Below the pieces are notes generated by a model that saw nothing but the letters and a program-made list of their open reading frames with translations, was not told the DNA's origin and did not search any database. The translations under genes and the position numbers were made by a program. This document shows positions 45,893 through 54,471 of a stretch of 64,000 nucleotides of DNA, one piece after another (positions within the stretch are counted from its first letter, which is position 1; the number at the start of each line of letters is the position of its first letter). Origin of the DNA: Novosphingobium mathurense (lineage in GTDB: Bacteria; Pseudomonadota; Alphaproteobacteria; Sphingomonadales; Sphingomonadaceae); assembly GCF_900168325.1 (NCBI RefSeq), contig NZ_FVZE01000005.1, positions 248,001-312,000 of the forward strand, given 5' to 3'.

Positions 45893-47139
45893 CAGGAATC
45901 TTCCGTGGCTGGAATGTCATCGGGGCCGAGCGGATCGAGCATGGCAGCAACCGGGGTGGTGCGCGGCAGGATCTGGTAGGCGTGCTGCGTTTCTGAAGGA
46001 ACGGGCGGAGTGGCGGTCTGGCGCCACAGGCCGAAGGCAAGTGCGCCGCCGGCGCAAAGCGTGATGAACGCGAAGAGGCCGCTCTCGAAGGGCAGGGTCA
46101 TCGCTGCCGAGCCGAGGATCGGGCCGAGCGCGGCGCCCGCCGAATAGAGCAGCACCAGTCCGCCGGTCGCGCCGACGCGTTCGTCGGCTTCGAGGCGGTC
46201 GTTGGTGTGCGCCACGCACAGCGGATAGAGCGCGAAGGTCAGGCCGCCGAACAGGGCGCCCAGGCCGAGGAGCTGGATGCCGTTGTGCTGGGTGACGGTC
46301 AGTCCGGCACAGACCAGTGTTGCCCCGGCGAATGTCAGGACGATCACGCGGCGGCGGTCATAGCGGTCGGATAACTGGCCGAGAGGCCATTGCAGCGCGA
46401 CGCCGCCAAGGATCACCGCGGACATGAACATTGCAGTTGCGCCCATGTCGAGGCCGATGCGCCGCACGCTCACCGCGGCAAGGCCGTAGAACGCCCCCAG
46501 CATCATGCCGGTCAGGATCGAGCCGATCACGCCGAGCGGCGAGGTATCGTAGAGGCGGCGAAGCGAGAAGGGCGGGGCATCGCCGGTTTCCGGCGCGGCG
46601 ATATGGGTCAGCAGGACCGGGATAGAGGCCAGGGAGACCAGCACCGAGGAGGCGAGGAACGGGATCGACGGGCGGGTATCGTCGAGGTTGAGCAGGTACT
46701 GTCCGGCGGCCTGCCCGAGGTAGAGGCAGATCATGTACCCGGCAAGGACGCTGCCGCGCGTCTGCGGTTCCACCCGTTCGTTGAGCCAGCTTTCGATGCA
46801 GACGTAGACGCCTGCGACGCAGAAGCCGTCGGCAAGGCGCAGGAGCGCCCAGAACAGCGGTTGCTGCCAGAAGGCGTAGGCCAGCGTGCTGGCGGAAAAG
46901 ACCGAAACGAAGGCGGCGAAGGCGCGAATGTGGCCGACCCTGCGCACCAGCGGACCGGCGCGCAGGGCGCCGATCGCCAGCCCCGCGAAATAGGCGGTGG
47001 CAACGAGGCCGATCAGCAGGGTGCCTTCTCCGGCGCGTTCCAGCCGGATGCTGATCAGGGTGGACAGGAACCCGCTTCCGGCCATCAGGACGAAGATGGC
47101 GGCCAGCAGGCTGCGGACCGGAAGGATCGCGGTGAGCAT
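45892..47139 (-). CDS. YcaD-like MFS transporter
   Basis: A 415-residue MFS protein with 12 predicted spans. It resembles the YcaD group: ISIRLERAGEGTLLIGLVAT, GALRAGPLVRRVGHIRAFA, CIESWLNERVEPQTRGSVLA and QLSDRYDRRRVIV. Group members are putative exporters with unknown substrates. It leads a two-gene unit with the MHS transporter and is divergent from the MarR regulator at 47450, which may control it. Confidence 0.88.
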   Translation of the reverse strand: MLTAILPVRSLLAAIFVLMAGSGFLSTLISIRLERAGEGTLLIGLVATAYFAGLAIGALRAGPLVRRVGHIRAFAAFVSVFSASTLAYAFWQQPLFWALLRLADGFCVAGVYVCIESWLNERVEPQTRGSVLAGYMICLYLGQAAGQYLLNLDDTRPSIPFLASSVLVSLASIPVLLTHIAAPETGDAPPFSLRRLYDTSPLGVIGSILTGMMLGAFYGLAAVSVRRIGLDMGATAMFMSAVILGGVALQWPLGQLSDRYDRRRVIVLTFAGATLVCAGLTVTQHNGIQLLGLGALFGGLTFALYPLCVAHTNDRLEADERVGATGGLVLLYSAGAALGPILGSAAMTLPFESGLFAFITLCAGGALAFGLWRQTATPPVPSETQHAYQILPRTTPVAAMLDPLGPDDIPATEDS

Positions 47140-47389
47140 GTGACGCTTCTCCAGCCTTGTCGTCAGGCCGCCACGCAGCGCTGCGGGCAGGCCGTCGAGG
47201 TTTGCGCTTGCGCCCGGAAGATCGCTTCGGTCGCCTGATTGGAAATAATTCGCCTCCTAAAGGAAAGTTTCCGGCGCTCGTGCGGGTGCGCCTGAGCGTG
47301 AGGGCAGGGTATTTGCGCATTATCGCTGATTTATCAACCCGAATGGGGCTGTTCAGTGGTGCGGTCAGTCAAAGGCGTCTAAAGATATA

Positions 47390-47404
47390 CTTCGATTTAC
47401 GAAG
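47390..47404. promoter_or_regulatory. Inverted repeat, candidate MarR operator
   Basis: CTTCG-ATTTA-CGAAG (47390-47404) is a perfect 5-5-5 inverted repeat 45 bp before the MarR start, in the 310-bp gap between the regulator and the divergent MFS pair. This is a typical place for autoregulation, but no binding data support it. Confidence 0.4.
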
Positions 47405-47449
47405 AGAAAATCCATTGTCGAGGCCGTCATCAGAAAGTAGGAATTGGCC

Positions 47450-47938
47450 GTGGACACCGATTTCATGAATCCAACCCTGCGTGCGCTCCGGCGCCTTCAG
47501 CGCGCCACGGAACGCGGCGGCAGGCAGCTCGCCGCCGCGACCGGCCTGACGACATCGCAATTGCTCGTCCTTCAGGAGATCGAGCGGCGCGGCGAAGCCA
47601 TTCCCAGCGCGGTCGCCAGTGCCCTCCAGTTCAGCCAGGCAACGATCACGACGCTGGTCGACCGTCTCGTCGTGCTGGGGTTGGTGACCCGCCAGCGCAG
47701 CGATCGCGACAAGCGTCAGGTGCTCCTGCGGATCACCGAGGATGGCCGTCTTGTCATGTCACGCGCGCCGGACATGCTGCAGGAACGCTTCCGCGACCGT
47801 TATTCGCAGTTGCCGGCCTGGGAGCAGGCGATGATCCTCGCCGGGCTGGAGCGGCTCTGCCATCTGCTGGATGCATCGGACATCGATGCCGCGCCCTTGC
47901 TGGACGTGGGGCCGATCGATCGCAAGTTGCAGGGCTGA
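47450..47938 (+). CDS. MarR family transcriptional regulator
   Basis: A 162-residue winged-helix regulator. Helix-turn-helix features are LTTSQLLVLQEIERRGEAI and VASALQFSQATITTLVDRL, with the wing VLGLVTRQRSDRDKRQVLLR. MarR proteins usually repress a divergent transporter and are released by a small ligand. The GTG at 47450 follows TAGGA by 7 bp; a TTG at 47444 is a less likely alternative. The neighbouring MFS pair is the likely target. Confidence 0.88.
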   Translation: MDTDFMNPTLRALRRLQRATERGGRQLAAATGLTTSQLLVLQEIERRGEAIPSAVASALQFSQATITTLVDRLVVLGLVTRQRSDRDKRQVLLRITEDGRLVMSRAPDMLQERFRDRYSQLPAWEQAMILAGLERLCHLLDASDIDAAPLLDVGPIDRKLQG

Positions 47939-47958
47939 AGCCCCCTGTCCGGGCGTAC

Positions 47959-48288
47959 CTAGTGCGGCTCTCCGGACAGGCCCAGCATGGCCATGTCCAG
48001 CGGATCGGCCAGCAGGACGCCGAAGTCGTCACCCTCGGCCCAGCGCACTTGCGCGCGCAAGACATGACTGCCGCGCAGCCTGAGGTGCACGACCTCGCCG
48101 CAGCGGGGCGTCATCGCATGGGAAACAAGGCCCATGCCGTGTTCGGAGATATTGCGCACGAACACGTCCTGATCGGGCAGGCCGGCACAATCCATGCTGG
48201 CGCCGATCAGTGTGCGCAGGCGCGGTTCACGTTCTACTTTCGAGCGAGGCGCAAATTCCGCGCCGTGCAGGGGGGTATGCATGCTCAT
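47959..48288 (-). CDS. PilZ domain protein
   Basis: A 109-residue PilZ-type protein. It shows the EREPRLRT pattern near residues 19-26 and the second motif DVFVRNISEHGMGLVS, matching the RxxxR and (D/N)xSxxG sites that bind c-di-GMP. It therefore probably senses c-di-GMP; no effector domain is attached. The spacing from the convergent MarR gene is 20 bp. Confidence 0.8.
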   Translation of the reverse strand: MSMHTPLHGAEFAPRSKVEREPRLRTLIGASMDCAGLPDQDVFVRNISEHGMGLVSHAMTPRCGEVVHLRLRGSHVLRAQVRWAEGDDFGVLLADPLDMAMLGLSGEPH

Positions 48289-48595
48289 CGAAATCGCCTC
48301 CCGGTGGGCCGAGGTACGCTATCGAGGATTGTGCGGAAGCGAAGTTGCCGAGATCTTAACGCGCGACCCGTGGGAAGCCGCATGTCATCGATTGAATTGC
48401 GCCATTTCCGAAATTGTCGGTGCCGGGCATTGCATCGCGGAAAATCAGGGCCTGACAGGAGAGCCCGATCTGCACCGGCGCGTCGGACACTCGCCTGTTT
48501 GCCATGGTTTACCCGCAGTTATCACTTGCAAAGATTGCATCAAGTTAACGAGGCACTTGCCGCAGCACACAAAATCCTGACAAGGATCCTCCGGC
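48289..48595. other. Upstream region of rel, no gene seen
   Basis: A 307-bp gap between the divergent PilZ and rel genes. No convincing gene is visible; a plus-strand frame starting at 48194 lacks family features. TTGCAAAGATTGCA occurs near 48530. It should hold the promoters of both neighbours. Confidence 0.5.
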
Positions 48596-50689
48596 ATGTT
48601 GCGTCAGTATGAACTCGTTGAACGCGTAAAGGAATACGCACCGGAGGCCGACGAGGCCCTGCTCAATCGCGCCTATGTCTATACCGTGCAGAAACACGGT
48701 ACGCAGAAGCGGGCAAGCGGCGATCCCTATTTCAGCCACCCGGTCGAGGTTGCAGGCCTGATGACCGAGCTCAAGCTCGACCAGCAGGCGATCATCACCG
48801 CGCTCCTGCACGACACGGTCGAGGACACGCTGGCCACGATCGACGAGATCGAAAAGCTGTTCGGGGCCGACATCGCCCGGCTGGTCGACGGCGTCACCAA
48901 GCTCTCCAAGATCGAGGTGATGACCGAGAACGAGCGCGCGGCGGAGAACCTGCGCAAGTTCCTGCTGGCGATGAGCGAAGACCTGCGCGTCCTGCTCGTC
49001 AAGCTGGCCGACCGGCTGCACAACATGCGCACGCTCCACTTCATCAAGAACCCGGACAAGCGCAAGCGCATCGCCCGCGAGACGATGGACATCTATGCCC
49101 CGCTCGCCGAGCGCGTGGGCATGTACGAGTACATGCGCGAGATGCAGCTGCTGGCGTTCGAGCAGCTCGAGCCCGAGGGCTATGCCACGATCACAGGCCG
49201 CCTCGCGCAGATCCGCAGCCAGGAGGGTGGGCAGGTCGATGCCATCGCCCTGGCCATCAAGCAGGCGCTCGCCGAGGCGGACATCCAGGTCGAAGTGACC
49301 GGCCGCGAAAAGCATCCCTACTCGATCTGGCGCAAGATGGCCGAACGCCACGTCACTTTCGAGCAGATCACCGACATCATGGCTTTCCGCGTCCTGACCG
49401 AGACGCCGGACGACTGCTACCGCGCGCTCGGCGTGCTGCACCAGCACTGGCAGATGATCCCGGGCCGCTTCAAGGACTACATCTCGACGCCCAAGTCGAA
49501 CGGTTATCAGTCGCTGCACACCGCGCTGATCTATGAAAACTCGATGCGCATGGAAGTGCAGATCCGCACCCGCGAGATGCACCGCCTCAACGAGTTCGGC
49601 CTTGCCGCGCACTGGGCCTACAAGCAGGGTGGCACGCGGCCGGACGGGCAGGTCGGCTGGTTGCGCGACCTGATCGAGATCGTCGATGCCAGCCACGATG
49701 CCGAAGAACTGCTCGAGCATACGAAGCTGGCGATCTACCAGGATCGCATCTTCGCCTTCACCCCGAAAGGACGGCTTCACCAGCTGCCCAAGGGATCGAC
49801 CGCGGTCGACTTCGCCTATGCCGTCCACACCGATCTCGGCAATGCCGCGGTCGGTGCCAAGATCAATGGCCGCCACGTGCCGCTGCGCACCCAGCTGGCC
49901 AATGGCGACGTGGTCGAAGTGATCAAGAGCACGTCTTCCGAACCGCAGCTGTCCTGGCTGGGCTTCGTCGTTACCGGCAAGGCCCGGGCCGCGATCCGCC
50001 GTGCGGTGCGCGCCAAGGAACACCAGGAAATCGCCACGATCGGCTCCAAGCTGTTCGATGCGATCGCCGGGCAGTTGCCCACGCGCATCGGCAAGAAGGC
50101 AATCGAGGCGGCGGTGCGCCGGCTGGAGCTGCGCGACGAGGAAGACCTGATGTTCGCGATCGGCTCGGCGCGCCTGTCCGACCGCGAGGTGATGGAAGCG
50201 CTCGTCCCCGGCAGTACCGCCGAACTCCCCGACGATTCGGAATGGTCCCGCAGCGAGGTCTCCATTTCGATCAAGGGCCTGACGCCGGGCATGGGCTTCG
50301 AACTGGCCGATTGCTGTCACCCGGTTCCTGGCGACCGTATCGTCGGCCTGCGCCGTCCCGACCATAAGGTCGAAGTCCACACCATCGACTGCCTCACGCT
50401 CGCCAATGGCGTGGATGCGGACTGGCTCGACCTCTCGTGGGGATCGCGAACTACCGGTGCGGTCGGTCGCCTGCGGCTCGTGCTTTACAACCGGCCGGGC
50501 ACACTGGCCGATGTGACCCAGACGTTCGCGACCAACCGCGCCAACGTCGTCAATATCCAGATGATCCACCGCGACGAGCCATTCGGCACCTACGAGGTCG
50601 ATCTCGAAGTGGCCGACCTTGCGCACCTGACCCGCATCATCGGCACCCTGCGCGCCAGTCAGGCAGTCGCCGAAGCCGAGCGCATCTAG
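48596..50689 (+). CDS. rel: Bifunctional (p)ppGpp synthetase/hydrolase
   Basis: A 697-residue RelA/SpoT protein that makes and degrades (p)ppGpp. Domains in order: HD hydrolase with HDTVEDT at residues 72-78, the synthetase with GRFKDYISTPKSNGYQSLHT and EVQIRTREMHR, TGS (FTPKGRLHQLPKGSTAVDFA), and a C-terminal ACT domain. Both catalytic sites look intact, which is usual for the single Rel of alphaproteobacteria. AAGGA precedes the ATG. Usually rpoZ is upstream; it is not seen here. Confidence 0.95.
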   Translation: MLRQYELVERVKEYAPEADEALLNRAYVYTVQKHGTQKRASGDPYFSHPVEVAGLMTELKLDQQAIITALLHDTVEDTLATIDEIEKLFGADIARLVDGVTKLSKIEVMTENERAAENLRKFLLAMSEDLRVLLVKLADRLHNMRTLHFIKNPDKRKRIARETMDIYAPLAERVGMYEYMREMQLLAFEQLEPEGYATITGRLAQIRSQEGGQVDAIALAIKQALAEADIQVEVTGREKHPYSIWRKMAERHVTFEQITDIMAFRVLTETPDDCYRALGVLHQHWQMIPGRFKDYISTPKSNGYQSLHTALIYENSMRMEVQIRTREMHRLNEFGLAAHWAYKQGGTRPDGQVGWLRDLIEIVDASHDAEELLEHTKLAIYQDRIFAFTPKGRLHQLPKGSTAVDFAYAVHTDLGNAAVGAKINGRHVPLRTQLANGDVVEVIKSTSSEPQLSWLGFVVTGKARAAIRRAVRAKEHQEIATIGSKLFDAIAGQLPTRIGKKAIEAAVRRLELRDEEDLMFAIGSARLSDREVMEALVPGSTAELPDDSEWSRSEVSISIKGLTPGMGFELADCCHPVPGDRIVGLRRPDHKVEVHTIDCLTLANGVDADWLDLSWGSRTTGAVGRLRLVLYNRPGTLADVTQTFATNRANVVNIQMIHRDEPFGTYEVDLEVADLAHLTRIIGTLRASQAVAEAERI

Positions 50690-50731
50690 AGCCGTCGTGG
50701 GCAGGGGCAGCGTGACGCGCTGCACCTGCGC

Positions 50732-51073
50732 CTAGTACTCCAGCATCACCTCGACGCTGTCGCCTTCGGCAAGGCCCTCTGCCTTGCGCACGGCTGCCTT
50801 GATCGGCAGCAGCCAGCCGCCGTCGCTCTTCGACGGGAAGACCGAGGTCGCAAACTCGCTCGCCCCGATACGGGCCTTGACCTTGAGCGAGCCGAACCCG
50901 CGCGCCGTGCCTTCCAGCTTGCGCATGACCGCCGTGCCCGAGAGTGCGTCGCCGGCCTCGCCGTCGATCGTCAGGAAATGCCAGGTGCCGGCGCCCGATG
51001 CACCGGTCCAGCGCCATAGTTGCGCGACATGCGTCAGGGTTTCGACGAGCGGGACGGTGTTGCGCTCCTTCAC
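50732..51073 (-). CDS. DUF1905 domain protein
   Basis: A 113-residue protein of the DUF1905 family: LWRWTGASGAGTWHFLTIDG, GFGSLKVKARIGASEFATSV, then FPSKSDGGWLLPIKAAVRKA and LAEGDSVEVMLEY. The fold resembles YdeI-associated bacterial proteins; its role is unknown. It starts with GTG at 51073, overlapping the TGA of the cyclophilin gene (GTGA), so it is translationally coupled to it. Confidence 0.82.
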   Translation of the reverse strand: MKERNTVPLVETLTHVAQLWRWTGASGAGTWHFLTIDGEAGDALSGTAVMRKLEGTARGFGSLKVKARIGASEFATSVFPSKSDGGWLLPIKAAVRKAEGLAEGDSVEVMLEY

Positions 51074-51996
51074 TGCGCTGCGCGCCTGACCGGCACGGGC
51101 ACATTGCACACGTCCACGCCGCCGGCGGGGTGGATGTAGAAGGCGTCCCGGCGATTGGCGCGCTTGTCGAGATAGGCGGCGAAGCTGGCGCTGGTGGTGG
51201 AAAGGTACTCGTAGCGCGCAAGGTCGGTGACGGCTTCGCCCGTGCGCGCGGAGACGATGGGCGTGCGCTCCTGCGGCGTGGCATAGAAGCCCATGGGGCC
51301 GGTGCCGCGGGGCAGGGCGGATAGGTATTCCATCCCCTCGATCACCCGGCCGACAACGGCGATGTTGCGGTCCAGCTGGCGCGGGGCCTGTCCGATGACG
51401 GCGTAGAGTTCGCCGCCCGTGCCGGTATCGGGCGACAGATTGCGCCCGACCCCGACGGAGCCGTAGCAGTGCACCGGCCATACGCTCGAGCCGTCGCTCG
51501 CCACCGGCCAGCCGCGGTCGAAGCCGGCTCCGCTGGCATAGGCATCGGCGAGCAGCCTCGTGCCTTTGCCGATGTCTGTGGCGGCGGCTGGCACGGCATA
51601 GTCGCCCTCGGTCATGATTCGCAGCCCCTCGGGCAGGGGCTTGGCTTTCTGCCGGTTCTCCCCATCCGGATCGCCCCATTGCACGACGTAGTTGTCCTGG
51701 GTGCGCACTATGGCGAGGCCGTCGTACCAGTGCTGCGCTGCAAGCGTCCGGATATTGCTCACCCATCCTTGCGCATAAGTCGCCCCGACAAGCTGGATCA
51801 CGACGCGCCTGGCGATACCTGACGAACCGGGCGCAAGGTCCATGACCAGCAGATCGCGCGGGGCGATCGCGATCCAATCCGCCGCGGGCGCGGCATCGAC
51901 GATGCCATTGGGCGTGGCCGGAACTTCGGCATCTCGGCCGAATGCGGAAGCGGGCAGGATGAGGGCCGCGATGCCGGCCAGCAAGTATTTGCGCAT
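51070..51996 (-). CDS. Exported cyclophilin-type peptidyl-prolyl isomerase
   Basis: A 308-residue protein with a signal peptide ([16 protein letters not shown]). The cyclophilin fold appears as [40 protein letters not shown], then [20 protein letters not shown] and [18 protein letters not shown]. The usual catalytic F-x-R-V-I core is altered to LAIVRT, so activity is not certain. It would act in the periplasm on prolyl peptide bonds. The gene is in an operon with the DUF1905 gene. Confidence 0.85.
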   Translation of the reverse strand: MRKYLLAGIAALILPASAFGRDAEVPATPNGIVDAAPAADWIAIAPRDLLVMDLAPGSSGIARRVVIQLVGATYAQGWVSNIRTLAAQHWYDGLAIVRTQDNYVVQWGDPDGENRQKAKPLPEGLRIMTEGDYAVPAAATDIGKGTRLLADAYASGAGFDRGWPVASDGSSVWPVHCYGSVGVGRNLSPDTGTGGELYAVIGQAPRQLDRNIAVVGRVIEGMEYLSALPRGTGPMGFYATPQERTPIVSARTGEAVTDLARYEYLSTTSASFAAYLDKRANRRDAFYIHPAGGVDVCNVPVPVRRAAQ

Positions 51997-52072
51997 GAAG
52001 TGCCTAATGCCATCACCTGACGTCTTGCGAAACCCGTGAACCCACGCTAGGGCGCCCGCTCACCAGCGATGC

Positions 52073-52163
52073 GGAGCGGTGGCCGAGTGGTCGAAGGCGC
52101 ACGCCTGGAAAGTGTGTATACGGTAACCCCGTATCGAGGGTTCGAATCCCTCCCGCTCCGCCA
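52073..52163 (+). tRNA. tRNA-Ser (GGA)
   Basis: The acceptor stem GGAGCGG (52073-52079) pairs with CCGCTCC (52153-52159). Anticodon GGA is at 52107-52109, a long class-II variable arm is present, the T-loop is GTTCGAATCCC-like, and the CCA end is encoded (52161-52163). The gene is intact although an integrase follows it. Confidence 0.95.
52139..52163 (+). mobile_element. Probable attL within the tRNA-Ser 3' end
   Basis: P4-type integrases insert at tRNA 3' ends. The last 25 bp of the tRNA, from the T-arm to the CCA, are the expected attachment core. The matching direct repeat (attR) is not in the window, so this is an inference from position. A hairpin, GGACCCC/GGGGTCC (52164-52184), starts immediately after it. 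Confidence 0.6.
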
Positions 52164-52329
52164 GGACCCCCTCCACAGGGGTCCGCAAAAGTCCATCTGG
52201 ATTGATATTTTTCTCTGAAATCTGACGCTTAGTAAGCTTATGCGGCCACAGTCGTCCGCACGCCTCCACTCATGGCGTGGTTCTGATTCGTGGTCCCGGC
52301 ACTGGAAAAACGTGGTCTCGGAGATAACG

Positions 52330-53682
52330 ATGTTGAGTGACGCGAAAATCCGCGCGGCCAAGCCGCGGGACAAGGCCTACAAGCTGACCGATAGCCACCG
52401 GCTTTACCTGCTGGTGAAGCCCAATGGCTCAAAGCTCTGGAAATGGAATTACGTCTACGACGGCAAGCAGAAGACGATGGCCTTTGGTATCTACCCTATG
52501 GTCAGCCTGGTGAACGCCCGCGCCAAGCGCGACGATGCCCGCGCACTGTTGGACGAAGGGAAAGACCCATCGGTCGTAAAGAAACTGCGGATCGAAGCCA
52601 ATCTGGAGGCCGCACGCAACACCTTCGAGCGCATCGCCCGCGAATGGCATGAGAATGCGAAGAGCCAGTGGGCCAGGATTCACGCCGACGACATATTGCG
52701 CAGCCTTGAACGAGATGTGTTCCCCGCCATCGGCAGCTTGCCGATTTCGGAATTGACCCCGCCCAAGATTCTGGAAGTGTTGAAGCCAGTGGAGGATCGC
52801 GGCGCGATCGAGACAGCCAAACGGTTGCGGCAGCGCATATCGGCCGTTTTCATTCACGCCATCGCGAAGGGCATCGCAGAGAAGGATCCGGCCGAGAAGC
52901 TCGGCGCTGTGCTCAAGCCTCTTCGCAAGGGGCGGCAGCCGGCGATCACCGATCTTGGCCGGCTGCGGCAGATGATCGACGATGCCGAACAGGACTATGC
53001 CCGTCCCATCACCCGGCTTGCGTTGCGATTGCTCGCCCTGACGGCGGTTCGGCCAAGCGAGCTTCGCGGTGCATATTGGGAAGAGTTCGAAGACCTCAAC
53101 GGTGAAGAGCCTCTGTGGCGAATTCCCGCTACTCGCATGAAGGGAGACCTGGACCGCAAGAGCGAAATCGGGGGCGAGCATCTTGTTCCACTGGCCCCGC
53201 AAGCCATAGATGTTCTGCGCGCGCTATGGCCATTGACCGGGAGCGGATCATTGGTCTTTCCGAGCAACCGTCATGGCCACCGCCCCATGAGCGAAAATGC
53301 CATCGGCTATTTGCTCAATCGCGCGGGCTATCATGGGCATCATGTTCCCCATGGCTTCCGAGCGGCATTCTCGACGATCATGAACGAATGGGCCGAACGC
53401 CACGGGAAGAAGCATGACCGGAAGGTCATCGACCTGATGCTGGCGCACATCCCGAAGGAAAAGGTCGAAGGGGCGTACAACCGGGCCGCTTATCTGGATC
53501 GGCGCCGGGAACTGGCGGAGATTTGGGCGAGTCTGTTGACCGAAACCCTGCCTTCACCGGTCGCTTTGATCCAGAGGCCAACGAAGGCAACAGGCCAGTT
53601 CTCGCGGCGGCGTATTCCGACTGAAGCACCGACCGGCTTTCAATTCCCACAATTGGATCGGCATATATCTCCATCTCGTTGA
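52330..53682 (+). CDS. int: P4-family tyrosine integrase
   Basis: A 450-residue integrase. The N-terminal DUF4102 arm-binding domain (MLSDAKIRAAKPRDKAYKLT, LVKPNGSKLWKWNYVYDGK) is followed by a core-binding region and a catalytic domain with TAVRPSELRGAYWEEF (Arg), HGFRAAFSTI (His-x-x-Arg), MLAHIPKEKVEGAY (His and Tyr) near residues 240, 340 and 383. All active-site residues are present, so it looks functional. The ATG at 52330 fits the usual family start; it sits 166 bp after the tRNA and points into the island. Confidence 0.95.
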   Translation: MLSDAKIRAAKPRDKAYKLTDSHRLYLLVKPNGSKLWKWNYVYDGKQKTMAFGIYPMVSLVNARAKRDDARALLDEGKDPSVVKKLRIEANLEAARNTFERIAREWHENAKSQWARIHADDILRSLERDVFPAIGSLPISELTPPKILEVLKPVEDRGAIETAKRLRQRISAVFIHAIAKGIAEKDPAEKLGAVLKPLRKGRQPAITDLGRLRQMIDDAEQDYARPITRLALRLLALTAVRPSELRGAYWEEFEDLNGEEPLWRIPATRMKGDLDRKSEIGGEHLVPLAPQAIDVLRALWPLTGSGSLVFPSNRHGHRPMSENAIGYLLNRAGYHGHHVPHGFRAAFSTIMNEWAERHGKKHDRKVIDLMLAHIPKEKVEGAYNRAAYLDRRRELAEIWASLLTETLPSPVALIQRPTKATGQFSRRRIPTEAPTGFQFPQLDRHISPSR

Positions 53683-53738
53683 ACACCATGAGCACGAGCA
53701 TGGCTGACGTGTGAAACGGGAAGGCACGGCGAGGATGC

Positions 53739-54458
53739 TCACGCTTTCGCTGCGCTGTACCGCCCGTCGATTACCTCCCAGTCCAGATTGCGCATGAAGG
53801 CATCGACATACTTGGCCGCAGCCGCACCGTAGTCCATGTGAAAGCTGTGCTCGTACATATCGAGCACGATAAGCGGCGTGCCTGTCACCGGGCTATTGGT
53901 GTGGTCCCAGCACCAGTAATTGTGGAGTGAGGCGGTGTGATGGTTCCAGGCGAGAATGCACCAGCCTGAGCCACCCGCGAGCGACATCGCCGTGCGGCGA
54001 AACTCGGCATCCCACGCTTCCAGCGAACCGTGCGAGGCAATGAGCGCGTCTTTGACGCCGCCCGCTGCTAGGCCGTCGCCGCCGAGCCCGTCGAAATAGA
54101 GTTCGTGGAGCACCACCGAACCGGTGCGATGCAGTTCCTCGCGTTTGAGATCGCCATAGGCCACGGCGGGATAGTCCTTGTCGGCCATGGCCGCCGCCAG
54201 CCGGCCTTCAATCATGTTGAGCGCGCGCACCGAACCCTGATAGTTGTTCTCCCAGTGTGAGCGAATGAGGCGCTCCGACAGGCCATCGAGCTTCGCCGGA
54301 TCGAAACGGAGCTGTTTTGGCGCGTGCTTGCCGGCGAAGGCAGGCGATGCGGCACCAGACACTTGCTGGCTTTGCGCGGAAGCCGTTGGCGCCAGAGCAA
54401 GCCCTGCGGCGCCAGCCGCGAAGCTGCCGAGCGCGGACCGGCGTGAAAGATCGGTCAT
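53739..54458 (-). CDS. Tat-exported Fe/Mn superoxide dismutase (ChrC-like)
   Basis: A 239-residue SOD. The N-terminus DLSRRSALGSFAAGAAGLAL is a twin-arginine signal, so it is exported folded. Metal ligands are in RSHWENNYQGS (His), VVLHELYFDGLGG (His) and LDMYEHSFHMDYGA (Asp, His). It removes superoxide formed by chromate reduction. It lies 13 bp after chrA. In Ochrobactrum tritici and Cupriavidus chromate operons, ChrC is an SOD beside ChrA. The Fe or Mn choice cannot be read. Confidence 0.9.
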   Translation of the reverse strand: MTDLSRRSALGSFAAGAAGLALAPTASAQSQQVSGAASPAFAGKHAPKQLRFDPAKLDGLSERLIRSHWENNYQGSVRALNMIEGRLAAAMADKDYPAVAYGDLKREELHRTGSVVLHELYFDGLGGDGLAAGGVKDALIASHGSLEAWDAEFRRTAMSLAGGSGWCILAWNHHTASLHNYWCWDHTNSPVTGTPLIVLDMYEHSFHMDYGAAAAKYVDAFMRNLDWEVIDGRYSAAKA

Positions 54459-54471
54459 GAGTACTCTCCCT

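Noticed and set aside
48194..48580. A 128-residue plus-strand open frame upstream of rel
   Set aside because: It has no homology-like pattern, overlaps the PilZ gene start and has no good ribosome site.
48545..50725. A 726-residue minus-strand open frame
   Set aside because: It lies opposite the full-length rel gene, has no known domain, and is explained by the GC-rich third codon positions of the real gene.
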